Positions 47,601 through 59,220 of a stretch of 64,000 nt of DNA are shown here, piece after piece (position 1 is the stretch's first letter; each line of letters begins with the position of its first letter). The DNA is from Sequoia sempervirens (Eukaryota; Streptophyta; Pinopsida; Cupressales; Cupressaceae). The stretch is taken from the NCBI GenBank assembly GCA_007258455.2, contig VDFB02000003.1:42287986-42351985 (forward strand), given 5' to 3'. A model generated the notes under the pieces. That model was not told the origin of the DNA. It ran no database searches and saw only the letters and a list, made by a program, of their open reading frames with translations. A program made the translations under genes and the position numbers.

Positions 47601-49902
47601 TCAACCTCATCTTTTAAATAATTTGGTTACTTCTAATCCACTATTCTCTACTACTAGCAACAAAGATGATTGGAATGGTGCTATCCCTTTGAGTGCATAT
47701 TTTGGTGAAAATGGGGGTTCACTAGATTTTACACCCTCATATATTAGTGAGTACAAATCTCACAATATAAACTTGAGATCTTGAAGGAGACTTATTTTTT
47801 TTGCACAATATATTTCTTCTAAGTAACTCAAATATTCCAATTATTCTTCTACTTGAAAAAATTCCCAACTCCATCATTCCACGATAATATATCTTCTTCC
47901 TCTAACACATGTCTCAATAACGATTGGGGCTTTCTAGATTTATTCCCACGTAGACCAGTTGAATCTAAGATTGACCCTCCTCATCTTGACATCTCAACAA
48001 TTAACACAAATCTATATTTTTTAAAATAAATCCATTCTTGTCATGTCAATTCTATTTCTTCTTCCTCAAAAAGTGATCATACTTCCAATTTAGACAAGAT
48101 TAGTAATGTGGCCTCTCCTCCTCTATCTAATTTGGAGACACATTATGGTATTGGATTCAAATTTTTTCTAAACTTGGATACAATGGAAATAATTTATGGT
48201 GTATGGAACAAGGATTTAAGGTTCTTGTGAAGCTTACACCACTCTTTTTTAAAGATATTTTAGGTTACCATCCTTGTCATTTTTCTACATCCCCTCCTCC
48301 ATTGTCTAATGCATATATTTCTTCCTCTTGTAAGCATTCAAACCTTTCTTCACAAGAAAAAAATATCTTCCTTCTCCTCATCCTCTATCTAAGCCAAAAA
48401 ATATTTTTTTGAGGCTTCTCAAAGACTACTTGATTACTCTTCCTCCAACACAAGAAATTTCATATGTTTTCATGATAAGAAAAATCCTTATTTTTGTGCA
48501 TATCATCAAGATCTTGGCTATTCCACTAGTGAATTTTAGGCCTTGGGCGATAAAATATATCTTCTTGACTCTGGTGCCATTAGTCTTCCATTTTTGATGC
48601 ACCTATTGGCTCATCACATGACAAGTGATATTGGGTTTTACCTTTATCCTATTCCTTCTAAATGAAAAATTTCTTCTATTGAGTTTCTCATCACTATGTG
48701 GCATTTATAGCTCTATGTGTCTACTCATTTCTATTTATGATGGTACAATATTATGTGTAACCATATTCATCTATGGTAGAAAAAAATGGCTCTAGCATGG
48801 TTGTCCTTACCTATACACTAGGAAGAAATGAAAATAAGTTTGAAGGTGTACATCCTTCTTTAGGATCCCCTCTCTCCTTTCTTCCCCACTCCCTTTTCTT
48901 AAAATATAAGTATAGTAAATATGATAATATTCTAAATGGGGGAATATCACCCATCCATTTTTGCATCTACACATGTATCCTTATCCATTCAAACTTCTTG
49001 AGCTTTGTTTTATTTATGTGCACCCCATGTGGTGATATTTTCATAATGCTCCTTGAGGCATGGTTATAAATTCATCGCTTACAATGTTGATAATTTGTAT
49101 GCTCCTTGATGCATTAGCAACACACAATCACCTAGCATGATGCAACTTGCTAGCCTATGAATCTATGTACTCTATAAGACACCTAGCATAATGCAACTTT
49201 CTAGCATGTGTGCTTCATAGAATGTGACTTTTCACATCCATGGTCACCTAGCATACCACAACTTGCTAGCCCATGATCCATGGGGGATTTTTAATGTGTA
49301 ATACCCCTAGCCATAGAGCAAGCTAGTGCCTGATTCATGTACCCTTCTTTGTTTGTATTGATTTCTCCCCACCTATTTGTATGCATTATTACTTTTAAGA
49401 AATCAATTGAATCATTAAATTCTTCTCCCCTCTTTATAATTCCTCTATGTGTTTGTTGCATTTGGGGGATGATTCTTGGTATTGAGACAATCTTTCATAC
49501 CGATGTCTCCTTACCTTGCTAACTTGCATGTTTCACTTTAGATAGTGTGTATTGATATTGAACATTGTTGTATTCTTCTTTTCTCCCCATGTATGATTTA
49601 TGTATGATTCATGTATCCTCTATGTATGATTTATGTGTGTCTATTATTTTCTCATTGTATGCCTTATGCATATTCAAATTTTTCCTTAACTTGTGTGTGA
49701 TATATTTGTATTTAAGGTGTTTTGTGTTGTATGTATTGGTTGTGTGACCCTGTTATCTTGGCATTGTGAATTGATAAGATCCTAAGCATGGGGGATATCA
49801 CATCTCTTAGCTTGGTGTCACCCTATCTCTTCAAAATTTTGATAAAGAGATCTATCTTCTTTGTAATTTAGTGTGATCATGAACATAAGTTCATACCACC
49901 AC
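47601..49902 (+). other. 3' internal region of element D
   Basis: No RT, RNase H or integrase motif was found. Short frames (48203-48412, 48409-48597, 48773-49069, 49337-49522) are Ser/Pro/Leu/Phe-rich and unrecognised. The plus strand is pyrimidine-rich over long stretches. Confidence 0.5.
49129..49271. repeat. Three spaced CACCTAGCAT repeats
   Basis: A 26-bp unit beginning CACCTAGCAT and ending CAACTTGCTAGC occurs at 49129, 49180 and 49245. Each holds an inverted CTAGCA/TGCTAG-like pair and could fold. Confidence 0.75.
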
Positions 49903-49923
49903 TAAAGTGGGGGATAAATTTAG
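49903..49923 (+). other. Polypurine tract of element D
   Basis: AAAGTGGGGGATAAATTTAG abuts the 3' LTR. Confidence 0.75.
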
Positions 49924-50712
49924 TGTTATAAATTGTCACCACTAACAATTTTACTCTAGGTTTGGAACTCTATTTTACATGTATGATTAATTACGTTCAT
50001 AATATGACTGTTTTGTGACCTAATTAAGAAAATAAGTTAAATTCATCGATAAATGGAACTTTGGGAGTCAAAAAGGCCTAAACACTAGTGCAGGGCACTA
50101 GGGTTCTACATATGAGTTTTAAAAAGGTTTTAAATTCAAATGTTGTTCTTTGGTATCTTGAAAATTACAACTTGTTAGCATAGCTCCAAAAATTACTTGG
50201 AATGCATATATAAACAACTCTTTCTCTCTATTTACACATTATGAACACACATACAACTTATTTATACACATTCTCTCTCTTTTTATTCTCATCTACACGA
50301 TTTATAAAGCTCTCTATTTGTAAAGAATATTTGGTTATGAAAACTAACCCTTGTTGGTATTCAAAGAAACGTGTTCCTTCTTCATCAACTCTGTGTGGTA
50401 ACTTGATGATATGACATGAATCTAACAATGATTTCACACATAAGATAACTCTATTTTTTACTATGTAATTTACAAAAATATTTCAACCATTTCTTCTATC
50501 TCTTCTCCTCAAGGGAATGTACCTTATTATCACTATCATTACCATCGTAGAGATGGGAAGACCAACACAAGGTTTGACTTAGGCAAGCCCCTACACAACA
50601 CAACCATTTTCCATATTTTATGTGTCTAAATCCAAATATGGAACTTTCCAACAAAGAGAAGCTATAGGAAAACATATTCGACCATAAAAAATATTATCAT
50701 ATAGTAATTTGG
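49924..50712 (+). repeat. 3' LTR of element D, first part
   Basis: Begins TGTTATAAATTGTCACC. A TATATAAA box at 50207-50214 precedes ACAACTCTTTCTCTC; the 5' LTR has the same downstream words but a damaged box. It breaks at 50712 where element C is inserted. Confidence 0.88.
50708..50712. repeat. Target site duplication TTTGG, left of element C
   Basis: Identical to 57752-57756. Confidence 0.95.
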
Positions 50713-51996
50713 TGTTGCAGGAATGAAGGTGTTGTCATTGATGTAAACTGGTCAATTGGTTATCAACTAGTTGTTGTTGTCATTGATGTCATGGATGTAG
50801 GTTATTGGCTATTCATGTTGAGGATATTGAGAAAATTGTATTGAAGAAAGGTTGCATGTGTTTAGTGGTTGCTCCAGGTTTTTATCTGGGATTCGCTCTT
50901 ATGTTTGTGTGGTTCAGATATGTTGATCATGTTTGTTGGAAGCTGCTATATCTAGATTTTGGTTTCTGATTCATTGTACAGTGCGAGTTGTGTTCACCAA
51001 TTGTGAACTATGGTTTTTTGTGTTTTTGGATGAGGTTCAGAAGAAATGTTGCTGGTTTGGATTTCTCTTTGATAAAGTCTTATGACTTGAGGTTCTAGAG
51101 TTAAGTTTTTATGATCATGTTGAAGATAATTTCAAGATCTGGAAGGTTTTTGCTTAATTGTTCTATGTTTTTTACACTGGTTTGGCTTTCCTTGTGTTGA
51201 ATACTATCTTTGAATTTGATGAAGCATTTTGGACCTATTTGGGTTCTCATTGGGCGTGTGTTTGGGTCTCTCTCATTCTAATTCCACCCTAGGATGTTTT
51301 GGAATTGACCTAATTTGAATTCATTTATGGATGGATGACTTTGGATATGTTTCAAAGTTGAAGATGGTATAAATACATGATGAGTTAGTGGTGAAAATAT
51401 GTAAAAAGAGAGATAAGTGCAAACAAATAGAGTAGATAGATGTGAAATAGATGAGAATTAGTTGGTGTGTGTGATGCAAGTGTGGTAGATCAGTGAAGCC
51501 TAAATGTTGAGTTTTCAGATGCAGTGAGCTAAAGGTGTACTCTATCTTTCATGCATGTTTGCAATTGGTTGAGAAAATTGTGGTGGAAATCTCTATTGAA
51601 TTGAGATTGTCTTCTCTCTATAACATATCTCTTCTATCTTCTTTGTATCTCTGTGGTAGTGAGCCCTTTGAGTTGTTAGCTTTGTTGGACAATGAGTCAT
51701 GATTGAAACAATGAGTCCTTATTTTGGCAGCAAGCCTTGTTTCTTAGGCATCGAGCCTTTGCAATCGGTTTTGATATTCTCTATAGTGTGAGTTAATCCT
51801 CATCATGGTTTTTCCATTATTGGGTTTTACATGTAAATCTAGTGTTCATGTGTTTGTGTGATGGTTTTCAATTTCTACACTTGCACTTAATGTTTAATCA
51901 TTTTAAGTAGTGTTAAGGATTTGTTCCAGTGAATGATTTAAAGGTTTAAATTTGTTACAAATGATTCAATCCCCATATCAGTTGTCTTATTCAACA
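50713..51996 (+). repeat. 5' LTR of element C
   Basis: TGTTGCAGGAATGAAGG...TTATTCAACA, with a TATAAATA box at 51368-51375. Confidence 0.95.
51368..51375 (+). promoter_or_regulatory. TATA box of element C LTR
   Basis: TATAAATA, present also in the 3' LTR at 57141-57148. Confidence 0.6.
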
Positions 51997-51998
51997 AT

Positions 51999-52010
51999 TG
52001 GTATTAGAGC
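51999..52010 (+). other. Primer binding site of element C
   Basis: TGGTATTAGAGC two bases after the LTR; like element B it resembles the initiator-tRNA-Met complement. Confidence 0.85.
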
Positions 52011-52054
52011 TTGGTTCCTTGGAGAAGAGCTTAAATGCTTAAGGAAGGTCTAGG

Positions 52055-53035
52055 ATGGCTGTCAAAGTTACTCATGATTATTCAAGATTTGATGGAAGTA
52101 ATTATGCTACCTAGAAAATACTGATGGAAGAATATATGGAGTATTATGGATATGATGTGGAGAAAGCTTACAAGAATCCTTACACTCCCCCTAATAATGG
52201 TTTGAGTGAATGATGAGATCAAGGAACATGAAGTGAACAATAAGGCAAAGTACATCTTGAAGAATAGTCCTGTACATTCTAAGTTGATTAAAGTTCAGAA
52301 TCTAAAGACTGCTAAGGAAGTCTTGGATACTTTGGAAAAGGTGCATGAAAGTGATGAAAGGGTCAAAGAGGAAAAAATAAAGAATTTGGAGACACAGTTT
52401 GAGCTCCTACATATGTTTGAATATGATCTAATGTTAAAGCTTATGTACAGAGATTGGATGAGGTAGTAGTTGGAATGCGAGGACTTGGTGCTACTATAGA
52501 TGAAACCAGAATTGTAAAGAAGATTCTTAGAAATCTCCCTGATGCTTACAGTGAAAAGGTATGTGCTATTGAAAAATCTATAGATTATAATACTTACACT
52601 AAAGATTAGTTGTTGGGATCTCTAACATCTTATGAGATGAGGAAGCTGAATTTGAGAAATGGATTCAAATTAGAGACTACTTTTAAGGCTACAAAAGCTG
52701 AATATCTGGATGAAGAAAATCTTGATGAAGTAGAAGCTAACTTTTTGAGAAGGATGAGGAAAGGCTCCAACAAGTACGAAGGTAGTTTACCCTTTAAATG
52801 CTTTAGTTGTGGAGGAATAGGTCATTATGTTGTAAAGTGTCCGAAAAAGAGCTAAACAAAATAAACAAAGATATGAGAAAAAAAAAGAAAGGTAAGAAGA
52901 TTAACAAAGCATATTATGTGAATAAGGATGCTAGTATATCTGACAAGGAATCTGATTATGGAGACCCCGAAGACAATGAATGCTTGTTCTTGGATAAGAT
53001 GAACCTACTTTTTCTAATTTTGAAAAATAGGTGAA
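52055..53035 (+). pseudogene. gag remnant of element C
   Basis: ATG at 52055 opens a Gag frame with Arg-Phe-Asp-Gly-Ser-Asn-Tyr. The expected Trp codon soon after is TAG (near 52112). Further frames follow at 52206-52466 and 52610-52855. A complete CCHC zinc knuckle lies at 52799-52840, with Tyr-Val-Val-Lys before the last Cys. Confidence 0.88.
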
Positions 53036-53470
53036 GGAATGCCCTCTAAAAATGGAGAAAAATGAAGGTACTATAATCTCTTCCCTACATGCTAAACAAG
53101 AAAAGATTTATTGGGTTGTTGATAGTGGTTGTTCACATCACATGACTGGTGATAAGAGTAAGTTTATTAAACTTTAGAAATATGATGGGGGCTTGGTTAT
53201 GTTTGGAGATGATACTGGTGCTAAAATTTGTGGGATAGGTTCAATAAGTTTTGATGGAAAGCATAATACTGATGACGTCTACTATGTTAAGGGTTTAAGA
53301 AATAATCTCTTGAATGTTGGAAAGATGTGTAGTAAAGGATATAATATTGTATTTGAAGATGAGATATGTGAGATCAGGAAAGGATCCAGAATAGTGATTG
53401 TTGTAGGAAAGAAATCTGAAGGAAATATCTATCAACTTAAGGGTGTTGATGGATGACGCTTTATGACTTA
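53036..53470 (+). pseudogene. Protease remnant of element C
   Basis: Tyr-Trp-Val-Val-Asp-Ser-Gly-Cys with the catalytic Asp at 53121-53123, then His-His-Met-Thr-Gly. One stop follows at about 53176. The 87-codon frame 53193-53456 carries Gly-Ile-Gly-Ser-Ile and the Leu-Arg-Asn-Asn-Leu-Leu-Asn-Val-Gly block. Confidence 0.88.
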
Positions 53471-54300
53471 GATAAATGATGATTGTGGCATTAGAGACTA
53501 TATCATATGAATTTTGATAACTCGGAAAGAATTAGTGCAGTTCAGGTCGTGAGAGATTTACCAAGGATTACAAAGCCTATTAATGCTATTTGTAGGAATT
53601 TTCAGTTTGGAAAGCAAGCAAGAAGTCATTATAGATCAAGGGAACAATCTACTACTATACTACTAGATTTAATTCATACATATATCTGTGGTCCTACAAG
53701 AGTGATAAGTCTACAAGGTGAAAGGTACTTTATGCTTTTGATTGATGATTATTCTAGATATACATGGGTTACATTTCTTGTATTAGATAGATTCAAGACA
53801 TTCAAAGCTATGGTTGAAAATGAAGTAAATTTGAGGATAAAATGCTTAAGGTCTGACAGAGGTGGAGAATTCACCTCCCATGAGTTTAATATGTTTTGTG
53901 AAGTGCATGGAATAAAAAGATAGTTATCTGTTCTAAGAACTCCTTAACAAAATGGATTTGTTGAAAGAAAGAACAAAAGAATTCAAGAGGCCACTAGATC
54001 AATGATTATTGAGGTTGGTTTATCAGAAGTCTATTGGAGAGAAGCTATTCATACTATTTTTTATGTATTCAATCGAGTTCAAGCAAGAGAAAACAATAGA
54101 AAGACCCCCTATGAGCTATGGTGTGGAAGAATTCCTACTATTAAGTATTTGAAAGTATTTGGAAGCAAATGTTATATCAAAAGAGATGAAGAAACCTTAG
54201 GAAAGCTTGATGCAAGAAGTGATGAATGCATTTTTCTTGGATATTCTACAAAAGAAAAGTTTACAGATGTTTCAATTAAATATTGAGAAATATTGTAGAA
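53471..54300 (+). pseudogene. Integrase remnant of element C
   Basis: Frame 53507-53923 covers part of the zinc-binding region and most of the core. The first catalytic Asp is Tyr (His-Thr-Tyr-Ile-Cys-Gly). The second Asp (Arg-Ser-Asp-Arg-Gly-Gly-Glu) and the Glu (Gly-Phe-Val-Glu-Arg-Lys) are kept. Stops at about 53922 and 53946 precede the Glu block. Frame 54002-54286 carries the C-terminal part. Confidence 0.9.
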
Positions 54301-55425
54301 AGTGCAAATGTCAAGGTTGATGAAGCAATGAAGAATTCAATTGATGTTGATGGATACATATCTAATGAATATGACTGTGTGAGAATTGAAGAAATTGTGG
54401 AAGAACAGGAAAAAGATGAGCAAGAGTAGTAGAATGAAGAAAATGAAAGAGACGAATAAGCTCTGGTGGTGTCCCTTAAGACACCTAGATGTGTGCAGAA
54501 GAATCATTCAGAAAGTTAGATCATTAGAGACAAGACAAAAGGAGTACTGACAAGAAGTAGAGTTGTTGTTGGTGAGGTAAATCTGTGTTTACTTTATGAG
54601 ATGGAACCAAAGACTATAAGTGAAGCATGTAAAGATGAAAATTGGATGGAAGCTATGAAAGGACTTATGAAAATTGAGAAGAATCAAACTTGGGAATTGG
54701 TCTCAAGACCGATAGACAAAAATATTATTGGATCAAAGTGGGTATTCAGAAATAAGTTGAATGAGAATGGAGAAGTGGTTAGAAACAAAGAAAGGATTGT
54801 GTGTATAGGTTACTCACAAGTAGAAGGCATAGATTTTCAAGAGATTTTTGCTCCTGTGGAAAGAATGGAAGTTATAAGGATGTTCTTAGCATTTGCTGCT
54901 CATAAATATTTCAAGGTCTATCAAATGGATGTCAAGTCTACATTTTTGAATGGTGAGTTAGAAGAAGAGGTCTACATGGAACAACCATAAGGATTTCAAT
55001 TGTTAGATCAACCAGATATGATGTGCAGATTGAAGAAAGATTTATATGGATTGAAGCAAGCCCCTAGAGCTTGGTATGCAAGGTTAGATGGGTATTTGAC
55101 TCAACAAGGTTTAAGCAAAGGTATGTAGATAGTAATCTGTATTTTAAAATTGAAAATGACAAAATCTTGAATGTGGTTGTACATGTTGATGACATTGTTT
55201 TTGGAGGAAATGAAAGTATGTGTAAGATGTTTGCAGAAGAGATGCAAAAAGAATTTGAAATGTCTATGTTTGGAGAGATGAATTTCTTTCTTGGGCAGCA
55301 AATTAATCAAACAGAGAAAGGAATTTTTATTTCACAGTCTAAGTATGTGAAAGAGATGTTGAAGAAGTTTGGGATGGATGGTTCTAAACCGGTATGCACT
55401 CCTATGGTGATTGGTTGAAAATTAG
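54301..55425 (+). pseudogene. Reverse transcriptase remnant of element C
   Basis: A 129-codon open frame (54601-54990) holds [14 protein letters not shown] and Gln-Met-Asp-Val-Lys (catalytic Asp kept). A stop at 54988 and a frameshift at about 55115 follow. Frame 55071-55418 has Val-His-Val-Asp-Asp, where His replaces the Tyr of the catalytic motif. The best preserved RT of the three copia elements. Confidence 0.93.
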
Positions 55426-56132
55426 GTAAAGATGTTGATTCACCTAAGGCTGATCAGAGAAAATATAGATCTATGATTGGTGGACTACTGTATTTGATTG
55501 CTACTAGACCAAATATTATGCATGTTGTCTATCTTGTGGCTAGATTTCAAGAAGATCCTAAGGAAACACATGTTGCTGTTAAAAAAATATTCTGATATTT
55601 GAATGGCACTTTAGATTATGGGTTATGGTATCCTAGGGATACTGACTTTACACTAAGTGCTTATACAAATGCAAATTGGGCTGGATGTGTAGATGACAAA
55701 AAGAGTACATGTGGTGGTGAATTATTTTTTGGTTGCAAATTGGTGGCATGGTTGAGTAAAAATCAAGATTCATTTTCCTTTTCTGTTGCTGAAGTTGAGT
55801 ATATTGCTACTACATCTTGTTGTACACAAGTTCTATGGATGAAACAAACATTGAAAGATATCATAGTGGTGTAGGATGATCATATTTCTATCTTCTCTGA
55901 TAAAACAAGTGCAATTAACATTTCAAAGATTCCAGTGATGCACTCAAGGACAAAGCATATATCTATCAGGTATCATTTCTTGAGAGAAAAGGTAATGGAG
56001 AATAAAGTAAAGCTTGAGTATTTTGCAACGAAGGATCAAATTTCTGATATATTTATGAAGGATATTCCTAAAGATACTTTTGAGTATCTTCGGGAGAAGT
56101 TAGGGGTCATTTCCCCTCCTTTCTTGAACTAG
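55426..56132 (+). pseudogene. RNase H remnant of element C
   Basis: Starts beyond a stop at 55416-55418. Blocks are Ser-Met-Ile-Gly-Gly-Leu-Leu-Tyr-Leu, Ala-Asn-Trp-Ala-Gly, Lys-Lys-Ser-Thr and Glu-Tyr-Ile-Ala-Thr-Thr-Ser. The region expected to give a catalytic Asp reads Thr-Asn-Ala-Asn-Trp, so that Asp is lost. It ends at TAG 56130-56132. Confidence 0.9.
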
Positions 56133-56485
56133 ATGCATATGGAGATGCATATGTCCGGTGGATCTATGGATCTATCTCTCTTCTAGACTGATGTTTTGGT
56201 GGCTATTTCTCAAGGGGAGAAGTTAGTATCATGTGTTGTCATTGTATGAGTATTCTATTTTTAATGTCAAAGGAGAAATCAATGTAAAAATATCTTTTTC
56301 CTTTGTCATTGATGTCAAAGGGGGAGATGAATAATGTGAAAAAGAGGAGAGAGAGAATTGTGAAAAATATTATCTACTAAGGGGGAGAAACATAAAGAAA
56401 AATCTTGAGAAGTGTATTCAAAGCTAGTATGTTTTATTTGATGGTTTTCACATCATGTGTTGCCATCAATGACAAAGAGGGAGAT
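56133..56485 (+). other. 3' untranslated region and polypurine tract of element C
   Basis: Repeated GTCAAAGGGGGAGA-like tracts, as in element B. The terminal AAAGAGGGAGAT abuts the LTR. Confidence 0.75.
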
Positions 56486-57751
56486 TGTTGCAAGAATGAA
56501 GGTGTTGTCATTGATTTCAACTGGTCAATTGGTTATCAACTAGTTTTTGTTGTCATTGATGTCATGGATGTATGTTATTGGTTGTTCATGTCGAGGATAT
56601 TGAGAAAATTGTATTGAAGAAAGGTTGCAGGTGTTCAGTGGTTGCTTCGAGTTTTGCTATAGGATTTTCTCTTATATTTTTGTGGTTCAGATATGTTGAT
56701 CATGTTTGCTGGAAGATGTTATATCCAAATTTTTGGTTTTCGATTCATTGTACAGTGAGTTGTGTTCACCAGTTGTGAAATGTGGTTTTCTATGTTTCTG
56801 GCTGAGGTTCGAGAGAAATGTTGTTGGTCTAGATTTCTCTTTGATAAAGTCTTATCACTTGTGGTTCTAGAGTTAAGTTGTTATGATCATGTTGAAGATA
56901 ATTTCAGGATTTGGAAGGTTTGTGCTTAATTGTTCTATGTGTTTTACACTGGTTTGGCTGACCTTGTGTTGAACACTATATTTGAAGTTGATGAAGTGTG
57001 TTGGACCTATTTGGGTCCTCATCAATCATGTGTTTGGATCACCCTCATTCTAATTCCAACCCTAGGATTTTTTGGCATTGACCTAATTTGAATTCATTTA
57101 TGGATGGTCGACTTTGGATATGTTTCAAAGTTGAAGATGGTATAAATATAGGATGAGTTAGTGGCTAAAAGATGTACAAAGAGAGATAAGTGCAAATAAA
57201 TAGAGTAGATAGATGTGAAATAGATAAGAATCAGTTGGTGTGTGTGATGTGAGTGTGGTCGATTAGTGTGAAGCCTAAATGTTGAGTTTCTAGATGTAGT
57301 GAGGTGAAGGTGTACTTTATCTTTTATGCATGTCTACAAGTAGTTGAGAAAATTATGGTGGAAATATCTATTGCATTGAGATTGTCTTGTCTCAGTAACA
57401 TATCTCTTCTATCATCTTTGTATCTTTGTGGAAGTGAGCCCTTTGGGTTGTTAGCCTTGTTGGACAGTGAGTCCTTGTTTTGGCAGTGAGCATTGTTTCT
57501 CAGGTAGTGAGGCTTTGTAATCAATTTTGATATTCTCTATAGTATGAGTTAATCCTCACCATGGTTTTTCCATTATTAGGTTTTCCACGTAAATTTGGTG
57601 TTGATGTGCTTGTGTGATGGTTTTTAGTTTTTGCACTTGCACTTAATGTTTAATCATTTTAAGTAGTGTTAAGGATTTGTTCCAGTGAATGATTTAAAGG
57701 TTTAAATTTTCTACAACTGATTCACCCCCCTCTCAGTTGTCTTATTCAACA
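56486..57751 (+). repeat. 3' LTR of element C
   Basis: TGTTGCAAGAATGAAGG...TTATTCAACA, followed by TTTGG. Confidence 0.95.
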
Positions 57752-57756
57752 TTTGG

Positions 57757-58119
57757 ATTGTGCAAAACCTTAGGAAAAGGGTGCTCAATCTTGGTGTCTA
57801 GTTTTTTTGCGTCTATTTTTGGTGATAGGTTCTCCTCTATTTACCTTGCTTAGATATGTATTCATTTTTATAAATTGTTATATCAGTCTATGTAATTATT
57901 TGTTTCTTCATATTAGGGTTGTATCACCTAGGTTAATTAAATCACACTATCAATCTTCTCTCTTTGCTACAAAGGAACAAATCCTAGAAAACTTGGATCT
58001 CTTTTGAGAAAAATAGCTAATCATAACACCTTTGTTGGTTTGTGTTCTAATTTCTAGTGGAGAAAGGATTGATTTGGGTCAATCTACTAGTTAGTCTACA
58101 TCCCCTTTTCATATAAACA
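57757..58119 (+). repeat. 3' LTR of element D, second part
   Basis: Resumes at ATTGTGCAAAACC, matching 45735-46108 of the 5' LTR, and ends ATAAACA. Confidence 0.88.
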
Positions 58120-58256
58120 ATATCCATTTTCCAATGATCTACATATAGATATTTTATGAATCTAGATGTAGTACTTACTACATAGTAATCCTAATAAGGT
58201 AAACAAGGCTTCCTAAGATTTTTCATATACAAAGTATATTTTCTAATGTAGAGCAG

Positions 58257-58355
58257 GGGTGATCTCAATCTCAACAAAATAGTCCCAATACATACTCACT
58301 CCACGGTTTCATTGGAGGCAGTAAATCAGGCATTCTAGTGCACCTTGTCACCATT
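58257..58355 (+). repeat. 99-bp inverted repeat, left arm
   Basis: Matches the reverse complement of 61498-61596 at 94 of 99 positions without gaps. Begins GGGTGATCTCAATC. Confidence 0.93.
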
Positions 58356-59220
58356 TAGGACACCACCTAATGAACATTCAAAGATTATTAACACATCAAA
58401 AATGGTCATGGACATCATGGAGTAGTGGGCAGCAATATTTCAAGACCATCCAATGCATTTTTGGACTCACACATACTATTGGACTCAAATCGTCCTTTAA
58501 CAATCACTTTGGCACCTTTTTGTGTCTCTTGGTAATGCTGGAACAAGACCTAAGAAAAATTTCATGAAATAAACCTTAAAAGACTCTTTTGTGTTGGACT
58601 CAAACTAATTTTTCTCAATGCATCTCACAACCTAGGCCCACTTTTCCATTAATGAAGGCAACCATAGTTGAACCCTTACTCAAACAAGCATAGCAATATG
58701 ACACACCCCTACAATGCAAGTAACAAACCATGAATGAAATTGGCCCCCCAATATGAACTTGCATTAAACAAACCCTGGAGACATATAGAAATGCAAATCC
58801 AAATCATTTTCCATGAGTTGCAATGATTTTTTTTTCAAACAACCACTTCTAAGAGGGTTTTTTTGGATTGTCACAAGGATTGTGGAAGTGGACTAGTGAA
58901 GAGATATTTTTCTCATGTGAAAATAATGAGCCCCAATTTTGTAGGGTGGTAGAAGGAACCAAGAAAAAATTTCCTACCAATTTTCAGCCTTTTCCCATGG
59001 GTATAACACAAGTTATGGCCATTTAAAGGTGACTGCAAACCCTAGGTAGGGTTCCAAACTATTTTCACCAAAATGATTATAAATTTTGAAAATCACAACA
59101 AAATTTGATCAAACCACTTGAAAATGAGAGGTGTCTTATCCATCCTCCTATTCCAGACAATCTTCTACCTGTACAAGCAAGTAAAATTCTATACAAATGA
59201 AAAGAACAGTCAGATTTGTA
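58356..59220 (+). other. Unassigned sequence inside the inverted-repeat unit
   Basis: Continues in one plus-strand frame from the left arm for some 60 codons with two stops (near 58420 and 58500), so the arm itself may have come from a once-coding segment. I do not recognise it. No gag motif is visible before the gypsy protease. Confidence 0.35.

Larger units (their letters stand above)
50713..57751 (+). mobile_element. Ty1/copia LTR retrotransposon C (decayed)
   Basis: A 7.0-kb element with 1284- and 1266-bp TG...CA LTRs, a perfect TTTGG TSD, a primer site, a polypurine tract and the copia domain order. It is closely related to element B in protein sequence and LTR tips but has shorter LTRs. 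LTR divergence by eye over about 380 bp is near 9%. It splits the 3' LTR of element D and so is younger than D. Confidence 0.95.
44966..58119 (+). mobile_element. Gypsy-type LTR element D (decayed, split by element C)
   Basis: LTRs of about 1.14 kb (44966-46108) and 1.15 kb (49924-50712 plus 57757-58119) flank only about 3.8 kb of internal sequence. The single recognisable domain is an aspartic-protease region like those of plant gypsy elements. No RT or integrase is seen, so D is internally deleted or a non-autonomous derivative. No matching 5-bp TSD could be found (TGTAG left, ATATC right). Its first LTR base pair TG has changed to TA. Confidence 0.85.
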
